A stretch of DNA of 64,000 bases from an uncultured Porphyromonadaceae bacterium (GTDB lineage Bacteria; Bacteroidota; Bacteroidia; Bacteroidales; Muribaculaceae), in NCBI GenBank assembly GCA_937892215.1, contig CALAVE010000052.1:1-64000 (forward strand), in the 5' to 3' direction. Positions within the stretch are counted from its first letter, which is position 1; every line of letters starts with the position of its first letter. The notes beneath the pieces were generated by a model, which was not told where the DNA came from, ran no database searches, and worked only from the letters and a program-made list of their open reading frames with translations. The position numbers and the translations under genes were made by a program. Shown here piece after piece: positions 1-8,154 of the stretch.

Positions 1-69
1 CTAACTGATGCGATAAACAAAATTTAACACACATATTTTTGCAGGTGCCCCATAATTGCCTACTAAATT

Positions 70-3000
70 ATGGCCACAACATACAATGACATAATCCGTA
101 AAAGAGCAGGACGCGCTGCTTACTCCCTCGAGGAGGAGAAGGAAGGACAATGGGAATCCTTTATTCCCAATGAACAATTCAACCAAGTGCTTCGTACCGT
201 ACTTCGATCGGTTCGTGGCAACGATATTGATGCCCACAAATCATTTTGGATTAATGGCACCTACGGTACTGGCAAGAGCCATGCCGCAGCTGTTATCACG
301 CATCTGCTCAGCGACGAAGTGGATGATATCAGTGAGTGGGTGAACTACGAATACGGCGATGACAAGTTCAAACCTATTCGAGACGCCATCTTTGCCGTGC
401 GCCAAACTAAGCGCTTGCTGCCTGTTAAGATTGAAGGTTTGCGCGAAATGACTTCGGCTGTTGATTTGCCATTGGTACTGCAGACCGCTGTAGTGCAAGC
501 GCTCAACGAGAAGGATATTGAAATCGTTGTTGACACCGACTTTGAGACTTTACTTGAAAACATTGAAACGGTTCCTATTGTATGGAAGGATCTCATTGAC
601 AACAATAGCGACTTGCGCTCTGTTGCGCCAGATATTAAACTCTTGACACTAAAACTCCGAGGCAAGGACATGGGAGTGTTCCAGAAAGCAAAAGCTGCCT
701 TGCATGCCAAGAATCTGCATGTGTTCCCCAAAGAGAACACCATTAGCGACTGGCTTATAGAAGTTCAGGACAAGCTTCGCGAGCAAACTTCTTACAAGGG
801 ATTGCTTATTTTATGGGACGAGTTTACCGATGTTATGGATGACGCCATAGGCATCCAGGTGCTCAAGGCCCTTCAAACCATTGTCCAAAAGTTTGCCAAT
901 GAGGAGAACGACAGTTTCTTGTGCCTCATTTCACATCCATCAGCGTTCAACAAACTCGGAGTTGAGGAGACTAAACAGACTGATGGACGCTACCACCGCA
1001 TGAAGTATAATATGGAGCCGGTGTCGGCATTCAAGATTATGTCGCGCAAGTTTGAAATTATCGACCCTGAGCGTCATGAACAATTGCGAAACCTGTTCTT
1101 TTCGGTCAACGGCCACTTGCTCGACCGCTATACCCAGTCTAGCAATGACAAAGAAGAGACTCGCACTGATTTGCAACTGCTCTTCCCTTTGCATCCTGGC
1201 ACAGCCAACCTCGCTACACACTATGCTACAGTGGTAGGCTCGTCAAGCCGAAGTGTATTTGAGTTCATCGGTCAAAACGAGCAAATGGAAGATTTCCTTT
1301 CGAGTGAGGAAGCCTTTGCCAACCGTGAATTGGTTACCGCTGATTTCTTGTGGGACTTCGTACTAAAAGTGTTTAAGGACGATGTGGCCAACTATGCAGC
1401 CGTTACTGAGCGTTTCGCAACCTATCGTCAGCACGTTGAAGACTACAGCCGTGCCGCTTTTGCCATTTTCAAGGGCGTTTTATTGCTTAATGCCTTCAAT
1501 AATATATCGGGCGACAGCGACAACGTAGGTGCATTGGTAACACCGAACGAGAACAACATCATAGACTTGTTCTCCGGTACGCAGTATGAGGCTGGCGTGG
1601 AATCGGTGCTGGCTTGGTTCAACGATCAAGGCATCATTCAACGAGACCCAACCGGCGTATATTCCGTTCAATTCTCCGCTCTGCCATCACACGAAATTGA
1701 GGAAATCAAGCAGAATATGATGGACGGTGACTATCATTTCATCTCGCAAGTGCTCCACTTCGGAGACACAGCCAAGAACTATTTTGACAAGAAGTATCTG
1801 CAAAAAATTATCCGTCCCTACTACTTCGATTTCTATTCGACATCATCAAACGACTCATATCTTCGAGAAACCATCAAGCGAGATAAGAAGAATACGCGTA
1901 CTAGCGACTTGTTCCTGGCGCTGCTTTTCTCTCAAAACAACACCGAAATTGCACATATGCGGCAATTTGCCGATGAAGTTTCTCAAGCAGCAAAGGACGG
2001 CGACAAGGAACTTAGCGACATTATTTATATTGTATTTGACACGCCCTTTGGCGACAAGGAATACATCCGCTTTATCGAATACATGGCCAATTATACTGCT
2101 GCCCAGAATCACGGTTTCCTTGAGCAGGTGAACGTCCATCGAGAACATGCAGCCGAAATGATAAAGGAATGGCTCATAAAAGCCCAGCGAGGCAATGCCA
2201 CCCTTTATGTCAATGGCGAGACGACACCCATGTCGGTCAAGCATCTGTCATCGACCCTCAATAACATTGTAGCGCCAAGAGTCTTTTCCAAGGGCCCCGA
2301 TGCTCTTGAGATCGTGCGCCAACGTTCGCCACAAACATTCTGGAAGCCACAAGTTTCAAAAGAGATTATCCGCAAGGTTATTTTCGCTACCACTAAGACA
2401 GAACTTGATGAGTTGATTGCTGCAATGGCTCCGTTCAAATTCGTTATTCAGGATGCCCTTGATGACAATTTGCATTGGCGACCGGACATACCAACTGACC
2501 ATCCCCTCAAGGCAGTCTTTGATTTCATCAACGACCGCATCAAGTATGCCAATAAGACAATGCTCTTCAACTTTCAAGAGAAGTTTGAAGACCTGCGTCG
2601 CCCACCTTACGGACTGTCGGGCAACTATGCATCGGCAGGAATGGTGGCTTTTGCCCTCCGCAATTGGGCTGGCAAGATATTCGACACGCTGGGAAAGCCG
2701 CGTGATGCGAATAACTTGGTTGACGACATCACTGAGTTGTTCAATGTGTGGGAAAAGGGAAAGAGCAGTAACAAACTCAATTTCAAGTTCCAAACGCCTG
2801 AAGAGGGTAAACTATGCAAAGTACTTGTCAAGCTCTTTAAGCTCGACAAACTGAAAGACTATAGTGACATCTCTAGTCTAAAGGATGCTCGGTATGCTAT
2901 TACTGGCGTTTTCCTAATGGGGAAAGGTTACCCCCTATGGACACTCAAATATATTGACGAAGATTTTGCCTCAATGCACCCGGCACTAACCTTGTGCGAC

Positions 3001-3612
3001 GACATCCGCCACGTGTTTGACAACATCGTTGACATTTGTGCTGAGCGCGACTTGAAAAATCCTGCTCTAGTTAAGGAAACCCTCAACCTCATCGACAACT
3101 ACAAAGTTGATATTCCCGACTATTTCAGTCGTGAAGAATCGTTCGAGAACGGATTTAACAATTTCCTGCTCTCACAGCCTATCGTAGATTTACAAGTAGA
3201 GGAAATTCCAGATGCTTATGACTATATTTGCAAAAACTTGCAATCTACTGTAGGCTATTGGACTGAAGAAGAGGTCGCCGACCGTCTTAAAGACTGGCGA
3301 ATGGCTAAAAACGCTGAGATTGAAGAAGAGCGCCGCCGCCGTGAGGAAGAGGAGCGCCGCCGCCATGAGGAAGAAGATAGCAAGAAGCGTGAGCAGGAAC
3401 GTGAAGAGCAAGAACGTCTGCAAGCAGAGTTTAAAAAGATTAAGGGTGACCCGGAGATGGTGAAACAAAAGAAAGCTTCTGCGCGTCAGTACATCGACTC
3501 TATTGATGACACCAATGCATTGCGTTCTCTGCTGGATGCAGTAATCAGCGTTGGTTACGAACAAATTCTTGACATCATTCTTTCAAACGGTAAACCCCTC
3601 GAAGATGCATAA
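70..3612 (+). CDS. BrxC/PglY-like large P-loop ATPase (BREX-type phage defence)
   Basis: This 1180-residue protein has a Walker A motif GTYGTGKS near residue 64 and an acidic strand LILWDEFTD near residue 260 that can serve as Walker B. The C-terminal 130 residues contain a highly charged Glu/Arg-rich coiled coil. Length, an N-terminal P-loop preceded by KSFWI, and direct coupling to a PglZ-like gene match the BrxC/PglY ATPases of BREX systems; the nearest subtype in my judgement is type 4, from memory of those proteins rather than a search. Such ATPases are needed for host DNA modification and phage exclusion. The stop overlaps the next start by 8 bases (ATGCATAA), so the two were co-translated. 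The gene looks intact although its partner is not. The 69 bases upstream show no clear gene end or promoter. Another large STAND-like or defence ATPase is the alternative. Confidence 0.55.
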   Translation: MATTYNDIIRKRAGRAAYSLEEEKEGQWESFIPNEQFNQVLRTVLRSVRGNDIDAHKSFWINGTYGTGKSHAAAVITHLLSDEVDDISEWVNYEYGDDKFKPIRDAIFAVRQTKRLLPVKIEGLREMTSAVDLPLVLQTAVVQALNEKDIEIVVDTDFETLLENIETVPIVWKDLIDNNSDLRSVAPDIKLLTLKLRGKDMGVFQKAKAALHAKNLHVFPKENTISDWLIEVQDKLREQTSYKGLLILWDEFTDVMDDAIGIQVLKALQTIVQKFANEENDSFLCLISHPSAFNKLGVEETKQTDGRYHRMKYNMEPVSAFKIMSRKFEIIDPERHEQLRNLFFSVNGHLLDRYTQSSNDKEETRTDLQLLFPLHPGTANLATHYATVVGSSSRSVFEFIGQNEQMEDFLSSEEAFANRELVTADFLWDFVLKVFKDDVANYAAVTERFATYRQHVEDYSRAAFAIFKGVLLLNAFNNISGDSDNVGALVTPNENNIIDLFSGTQYEAGVESVLAWFNDQGIIQRDPTGVYSVQFSALPSHEIEEIKQNMMDGDYHFISQVLHFGDTAKNYFDKKYLQKIIRPYYFDFYSTSSNDSYLRETIKRDKKNTRTSDLFLALLFSQNNTEIAHMRQFADEVSQAAKDGDKELSDIIYIVFDTPFGDKEYIRFIEYMANYTAAQNHGFLEQVNVHREHAAEMIKEWLIKAQRGNATLYVNGETTPMSVKHLSSTLNNIVAPRVFSKGPDALEIVRQRSPQTFWKPQVSKEIIRKVIFATTKTELDELIAAMAPFKFVIQDALDDNLHWRPDIPTDHPLKAVFDFINDRIKYANKTMLFNFQEKFEDLRRPPYGLSGNYASAGMVAFALRNWAGKIFDTLGKPRDANNLVDDITELFNVWEKGKSSNKLNFKFQTPEEGKLCKVLVKLFKLDKLKDYSDISSLKDARYAITGVFLMGKGYPLWTLKYIDEDFASMHPALTLCDDIRHVFDNIVDICAERDLKNPALVKETLNLIDNYKVDIPDYFSREESFENGFNNFLLSQPIVDLQVEEIPDAYDYICKNLQSTVGYWTEEEVADRLKDWRMAKNAEIEEERRRREEEERRRHEEEDSKKREQEREEQERLQAEFKKIKGDPEMVKQKKASARQYIDSIDDTNALRSLLDAVISVGYEQILDIILSNGKPLEDA

Positions 3613-4334
3613 GTCATTCTCTACACTCGAAGACCTCTTCTCCTATATCAAAGAAGATAAGGAGTGGCAAGGTGTCAATAGCGGACAGCACAATCGTTAT
3701 CCTATTCGATTTGTGCTATTCGATAACTTTGCAGACTTTATTGAGTTTGTTGTCAACCGCCCTGATGGGATATTTAAATACCCTCTTGATAGTCTTCTTG
3801 AGAGGGAATATCCCGACACGTTTGTCACTTACTCGGCCTTAGCTCAAGAAATAAAGAGCTTAGTGACTAGATTGCCAGCCAACGATTTTGTTGTCTTCCC
3901 ATTCTCTGAAATGGCTCGATTTTACCAACCGAAGGAATTTGAAAGTCTGATCAAGTCAATTCGCCTTAAACAACCACCTGAAGACTCACAATCCGAGCAC
4001 ATACGCTTATACATTCCCATAGTGGGCATGCAGAACAAGATGAGTGCTTTTTTTGGCGACAATCAAACTTTCGTTTGGGAATACAAAGGTCATAGCTACC
4101 AAGGACAATATAAACTTATTATCACTGACGGAACAACCTTTGGTGTTGCTGGCTTGGAACGTGATTATTCTATTGTACACGATCTTGCTGAATGGCTCAA
4201 ATTATGGGCCAAAGGCGAGGATGTGAAGACGAACATTATTTGTAGTTCAAAAACCATCTTTGATAATGCACACTATGCCCAACCCGACAATGCTTTTACC
4301 TATCCCAAGTTTAACCTGTTCGGAGATGTTTCTG
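3605..4334 (+). pseudogene. PglZ-like BREX protein, N-terminal fragment cut by an IS element
   Basis: The ATG at 3605 overlaps the end of the upstream ATPase gene. About 240 residues of native sequence remain. They include a conserved-looking start (STLEDLFSYI, then RYPIRFVLFDNF) and the strand FVVFPFSEMARFY, which resemble the N-terminal domain of type-4 BREX PglZ phosphatases as I remember them. The native frame runs into the transposable element at about 4335 and ends at 4417 after translating element sequence. The alkaline-phosphatase-like catalytic domain expected downstream is missing, and nothing like it reappears to the right of the element at 6319. The product should therefore be non-functional. 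The identity of the fragment is less certain than the fact that it is truncated. Confidence 0.5.
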
Positions 4335-6318
4335 TTGTGGGTCAGGCGGTTGCGGGTCAGTCCGGGGGCGGTTGTGTCCTACAAATTTGGATTTTCTTGA
4401 AGGGGGCTTCTTGGTAGCCGAGGGCGCGGTATATCTCGCGGGCTGATTTTGTGGGGCGGCTGCATTGCCGCAGTTCGACTTTGTCGCCTAAGGGGTTGAG
4501 GCCTTGTGTGGTGACGAGTTTCTGTGTGGACATGCGCCGTACAATCTCGGTCCAGTAGCATTTGATGCCGTGTTGTTTGAGTTGGTGGCGTATGGTGTTG
4601 ACGACCCAGTAGGCGAGCAGGCCGAAGAACAGGTGGGCGTCGCTTCGCTCATCTTTGCGGTGGTAGATGGGGCGTAGTTGGAGGTCGGTTTTGAGCTGTC
4701 GGTTGGTGGTCTCTATCTCGCGGATGAGGTTGTAGTAGTCCCATGTGGTGCGCTCGTCGAGGGTGCGGACGTTGGTGCGCAGGAAGTAGACTCCGTGGCC
4801 GCTTTCCACGCCGCTGAGGTCGCGGATGCTCCAGGTCACCTGTCTCATCAGCTCGGGGCGCTCGCTGTCGCGCTCGTAGTTGATGTCGTAATATTTTGAT
4901 ATTGACGGGTATTGTTGTTTCGCTCTTCCCACGCGCTCGACAACTTTCTCGTAGCGTTTGGTGCCTCGTTTTTTCTTTATGCCTTCGTTGGCGCGGCGCA
5001 GTTGCTCTTCGAAGCGTTGTCTCCATTGGCGATTCATTGAGGCTTCGGTGAAGGCTTTGGAGGGTGATGTCACTTCGAGATAATAGTCGCTGTCGGGCTC
5101 GGTGTGTACCTCGCGCATGGTGATGGGTCGGTTGCGGCTGTCGATGACGGTCACGCTGCGGCCGTCGGGTGAGAGGCTGTAGTCTTTAAGCTTTGTGCGT
5201 GACACGCACAGGGAGTTGTAGCCTTTCTTCTTGAGCAGGGCGAGGTTGTCTTCTGTGGCGATGCCGGCGTCGATGACGACCAGTGTCTTGCGCGTTTGTG
5301 ACGAGCTTTTCACTATCAGGCGGTCTACCATGTCGGGCAGGGTCTTGCAATCGGCGATGTTGCCCTCAAGGAACTCGCTGTAGCGGATGAAGCCTTCGCG
5401 GTTGATGCTCAGGGCGAGCACCAGCAGCTTGCAGTCGTCGCGCTTCTCCTTTGACCTGCCGTATTTGGCCTTTTTACTGTGTTCCTTGCTGCCCTCAAAA
5501 TAGAAGTTGGTCAGGTCGAACAAGACGATGCGGTTCTCCAGATTGAACAGGTTGTCAACGCGATTACATAGGTGGCGCTCGAGCTCCGTCTTAACATTGA
5601 GCAGCTTGTCGGTCACCTTATACAACGCGTTGAAGCCTGGCGACCAATAAGGTGTGCCACTACAAAGCTCGCACGCCGCCGAGTTCTCGCTCATGATGCG
5701 GTAAGTCGCCAACTCCGACGGGCAGTAGACCGTGCGCACTATCAAGCTCGAAATGGCCGTGTTAATCAACGTGTCGCTCCAGTCGCGCTCACGCAGGAAC
5801 GACTCTATCCCGAGCTTGTCAATAGTCTGCTTGCAGAGCCACTCAGCCCCCACATCGCGAGCGTCGGTGTGCTCAGCCGTGTCGAGATTGATGTAACGCT
5901 CCGACTCCTTGCGGGCCTCAGTCTCCTTCTTATTGAAACGGTCAATCATCCTCTCGTCAATCATCCGCCGCCAGAACCGCTCCGCGTAATCGCGCTCCAA
6001 CCCGGTCAACATCTCAAGGTCATCACCAAACAGACGTCGGGAGTGGCGCGACTTGAACCTGTCAGTCAACGCGTACGCGATACGACGCATCTGATTGGCG
6101 TCCAACTCCGGCACAAAGCCGACATTCAACACAATCATCGAATGAACATTACCGCGCACGTCACGGTAGGACTCCTTCAAGCGATAATAGAGACCCTCCT
6201 TGCCGAGCGAGGCGTTAAATCTATGTTGAATGTTCACATGCACGCCGCAAAATTACAACAAATATTTTTCACGGATGTGTCCTACATTTCGAAATTCCCG
6301 GCACTCCGACACCCACAA
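4335..6318 (-). mobile_element. IS1634-family insertion sequence
   Basis: The element is defined by its 628-codon transposase and by an imperfect inverted repeat at the proposed ends. The left end begins TTGTGGGTCAGGCGG at 4335, and the right end read inward from 6318 begins TTGTGGGTGTCGGAG, identical over the first 8 bases and at about 15 of 22 positions overall. I see no clear target duplication outside these ends. The left end lies inside the PglZ-like gene and the right end lies in AT-rich non-coding DNA, so an adjacent deletion or a later rearrangement probably followed insertion. The exact ends remain tentative. Confidence 0.6.
4357..6243 (-). CDS. IS1634-family DDE transposase
   Basis: This is an intact 628-residue transposase of the IS4-like superfamily. 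The N-terminus (NASLGKEGLYYRLKESYRD) is the one typical of Bacteroidetes IS1634 proteins. Candidate catalytic residues are visible as Asp in VLFDLTNFYFEG, Asp in LVVIDAGIATEDN, and Glu in YNLIREIETTNRQLKTDL. The last block fits the family's Y-x2-R-x3-E-x6-K signature, and AHLFFGLLAYWVVNTIR follows it. The open reading frame is undisturbed, so the element may still be active. The start is about 75 bases inside the right inverted repeat and the stop about 20 bases inside the left one, which is normal compactness for an IS. Confidence 0.85.
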   Translation of the reverse strand: MHVNIQHRFNASLGKEGLYYRLKESYRDVRGNVHSMIVLNVGFVPELDANQMRRIAYALTDRFKSRHSRRLFGDDLEMLTGLERDYAERFWRRMIDERMIDRFNKKETEARKESERYINLDTAEHTDARDVGAEWLCKQTIDKLGIESFLRERDWSDTLINTAISSLIVRTVYCPSELATYRIMSENSAACELCSGTPYWSPGFNALYKVTDKLLNVKTELERHLCNRVDNLFNLENRIVLFDLTNFYFEGSKEHSKKAKYGRSKEKRDDCKLLVLALSINREGFIRYSEFLEGNIADCKTLPDMVDRLIVKSSSQTRKTLVVIDAGIATEDNLALLKKKGYNSLCVSRTKLKDYSLSPDGRSVTVIDSRNRPITMREVHTEPDSDYYLEVTSPSKAFTEASMNRQWRQRFEEQLRRANEGIKKKRGTKRYEKVVERVGRAKQQYPSISKYYDINYERDSERPELMRQVTWSIRDLSGVESGHGVYFLRTNVRTLDERTTWDYYNLIREIETTNRQLKTDLQLRPIYHRKDERSDAHLFFGLLAYWVVNTIRHQLKQHGIKCYWTEIVRRMSTQKLVTTQGLNPLGDKVELRQCSRPTKSAREIYRALGYQEAPFKKIQICRTQPPPD

Positions 6319-6616
6319 ACCGCTAAAAATGAGCACAATCGCAAATTCGCCCTCACCACTTACCCCTCAAAAAAACGCCCAATTCCGGTAGTGATTTTAT
6401 TTTCAACGGTTAAACTTCGGTTAGACAAATATGAGAGAGAATGCCCACGAATAAAATTTATTAAAGATTGTTTTGATTTGTAAAAAAAAGACATAGAGAC
6501 GCAAGTAAGTCGGAAAAATGGTTAAACTGTGCAATTCTCGCAAAAAAGTGGTGTGCAATCTTGGACATTATGGGATTGTTGAACTGTTAAGTGTGCAAAA
6601 AGTGTGCAATTTTGGT
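6319..6616. other. AT-rich non-coding stretch with four TGTGCAA repeats
   Basis: No credible gene is present between the IS and the tRNA terminator. The heptamer TGTGCAA occurs four times in the same orientation, at 6528-6534, 6552-6558, 6592-6598 and 6603-6609, all within 85 bases and next to the 3' side of a tRNA-Leu gene. Short direct repeats of this kind can be arm-type integrase sites, but no integrase gene is visible here. Confidence 0.5.
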
Positions 6617-6660
6617 ATAAAAAATTGAGTAAGTTGCTAACATTTAACAACTTACTCAAT
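6617..6660 (-). terminator. Rho-independent terminator of the tRNA-Gly/tRNA-Leu unit
   Basis: On the minus strand a perfect 13-bp stem (ATTGAGTAAGTTG at 6660-6648 pairing with 6636-6624) encloses an 11-base loop and is followed by a run of T (6623-6617). It lies 5 bases beyond the encoded CCA of tRNA-Leu. Confidence 0.85.
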
Positions 6661-6664
6661 CAAA

Positions 6665-6751
6665 TGGTGTCCAAGATGAGACTCGAACTCACACGCCCGA
6701 CCGGGCACTACCCCCTCAAAGTAGCGCGTCTACCAATTCCGCCACCTGGAC
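6665..6751 (-). tRNA. tRNA-Leu (anticodon GAG)
   Basis: The minus strand folds into a full cloverleaf with acceptor GTCCAGG, D-arm GCGGAATTGGTAGACGC, anticodon loop TTGAGGG and T-arm GTTCGAGTC, with an encoded CCA at 6667-6665. The long variable arm typical of leucine tRNAs is present. It decodes CUC/CUU. It is co-transcribed behind tRNA-Gly, 13 bases downstream. Its 3' end faces the broken defence island, the usual orientation for integration at a tRNA gene. Confidence 0.95.
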
Positions 6752-6764
6752 ATTCTGGGATTTG

Positions 6765-6840
6765 TGGAGCGACAGACGGGACTCGGACCCGCGACCTCGA
6801 CCTTGGCAAGGTCGCGCTCTACCAACTGAGCTACTGTCGC
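6765..6840 (-). tRNA. tRNA-Gly (anticodon GCC)
   Basis: The minus strand gives a standard 76-base cloverleaf: acceptor GCGACAG, D-arm GCTCAGTTGGTAGAGC, anticodon stem-loop GACCTTGCCAAGGTC with GCC, T-arm GGGTCCGAGTCCC, and an encoded CCA. It is the first gene of a two-tRNA unit with tRNA-Leu and has its own promoter about 40 bases upstream. Confidence 0.95.
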
Positions 6841-6882
6841 GTCTGGCAACTCCCGGGGCTCTCTTGCCCCGAATTGCGGTTG

Positions 6883-6914
6883 CAAAGTTAATACCTTTTA
6901 TTTAATTGCGCAAA
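6883..6914 (-). promoter_or_regulatory. Promoter of the tRNA-Gly/tRNA-Leu unit
   Basis: On the minus strand TTTG (6914-6911), a 20-base spacer and TAACTTTG (6890-6883) match the Bacteroidetes -33/-7 consensus exactly. Confidence 0.8.
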
Positions 6915-6985
6915 CTAAAAATGAAAAAATATTTCCGGAAAGCGTTTTTTTGAGTTTTCCCGGGGTTGCCGCACCTGCTCTACCC

Positions 6986-8110
6986 TTAGTAAATCCTGGT
7001 GTAGAGGCGGATTATGTCTTCGTCGGTGTATTCCTTGGGGGCGTTGCCTGGGCTGCCGCTTGCTATGGCATCGGCCGCCATCTTTGGTAGCAGTTCTATG
7101 AATTGTTCCTTATCAACGCCGTAATCCCGGAGCCGCGGCACGTCGCACACACCAACCAGCTCGTCCAGTTGGTCCAGGAAGGTCATTCCGTCGAGCATCT
7201 TGAAGTGCCGTGCAATTTTCTCGAACTTTTCCTCGGCATCGGCATAGAGGTCGCGCAGACAGGTCATGAGCAGGATTGCGTTCGACATTCCGTGCGAAAT
7301 GTGGAACTGTGCGCCCAGTGGCCTACTCATGCCGTGTATCACGGTCACGCTGGAATTGTTAATGCAGATTCCTGCCTCGAGGGCTGCCACGGCAAGTTCT
7401 TTGCGGGCGCGCTTATTGCCTGGATTCTTGTAGGCTTCAGGCAGGAAGCGTAATATCTTGCGCATAGCGTTCAGCGCGAGCACATCGGTGAGGGGCTGAG
7501 CCTTGACCGACAGATAGGCCTCAATGGCATGTGTCATGGCATCCAGACCCGACGAAGCTACCACCTCAGGCGGTGCGGCTTGGCCAAAGGTATAGTCCAC
7601 GATTGCCACGCGCGGCAACAATGCTTCGCCCTTGAGCAACATTTTCACTCCCGTGTTCTCATCTGTGATGATGGTGTATTTTGTGGCCTCTGAGCCGGTT
7701 CCGGCTGTTGTTGGGATACATAACACCGGCGGCAGGTTGCCCTTTATTTCCCGTCCAACATACTGGGCAATGGGGCCATCGTTCACACTCATTGCGGCTA
7801 TTGCCTTAGCCGAGTCGAGAGGGCTGCCGCCTCCCAGACCCACCACGAAGTCGCATCCGGCTTCCTTGTAAATCTGCACTCCGGCATCGACCATTGCCAC
7901 AGTGGGTTCAGAGCTTACGCCGTCGTAAACAGTAATACGAATCTCGTCGCGGTTAAGAGTCTCGATGAGTGTGCGCATCATCGTGGTCTTCCCCACGCGG
8001 GGTCCTGTCACCACCAGCGCATGAGTTCCGTAATCGCGGAAGAAGTCGCGCGGCAACTGAGCCACGATGTCCTCGCCCATTATTATTCTGTCGGGGGTCT
8101 TGAATTCCAT
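6986..8110 (-). CDS. Iron-containing alcohol dehydrogenase
   Basis: This 374-residue cytosolic protein belongs to the group III iron-dependent alcohol dehydrogenases, which interconvert alcohols and aldehydes with NAD(P)H. The nucleotide-binding loop is GLGGGSPLDSAKA, followed by PTTAGTGSEATKY. Metal ligands expected in the family are visible as Asp in VAIVDYTF and His residues in DAMTHAIEAY, VIHGMSRPLGAQF and HISHGMSNA. Length is typical. The substrate cannot be read from sequence; related proteins include lactaldehyde reductase and 1,3-propanediol or butanol dehydrogenases. It lies 44 bases after threonine synthase on the same strand and may be read through from that operon, though no pathway link is obvious. 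Confidence 0.85.
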   Translation of the reverse strand: MEFKTPDRIIMGEDIVAQLPRDFFRDYGTHALVVTGPRVGKTTMMRTLIETLNRDEIRITVYDGVSSEPTVAMVDAGVQIYKEAGCDFVVGLGGGSPLDSAKAIAAMSVNDGPIAQYVGREIKGNLPPVLCIPTTAGTGSEATKYTIITDENTGVKMLLKGEALLPRVAIVDYTFGQAAPPEVVASSGLDAMTHAIEAYLSVKAQPLTDVLALNAMRKILRFLPEAYKNPGNKRARKELAVAALEAGICINNSSVTVIHGMSRPLGAQFHISHGMSNAILLMTCLRDLYADAEEKFEKIARHFKMLDGMTFLDQLDELVGVCDVPRLRDYGVDKEQFIELLPKMAADAIASGSPGNAPKEYTDEDIIRLYTRIY

Positions 8111-8154
8111 AGTTGTATTTTTATCGTTACTTTGGTTATTAACTAAATATTCGG

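Noticed and set aside
4373..6286. Direct repeat TGTGTCCTACA at 4373-4383 and 6276-6286 near both ends of the IS, as a target duplication.
   Set aside because: The left copy lies inside the transposase coding sequence, so it cannot be outside the element. It may be a binding site of the element or chance.
4678..6483. Rightward reading frames across the transposase region, the longest at 5572-6483.
   Set aside because: They lie antisense to a transposase with all family motifs and their translations have no recognisable features.
6604..6891. A rightward 95-codon frame over the tRNA genes.
   Set aside because: It is the antisense translation of tRNA-Leu and tRNA-Gly and not a gene.
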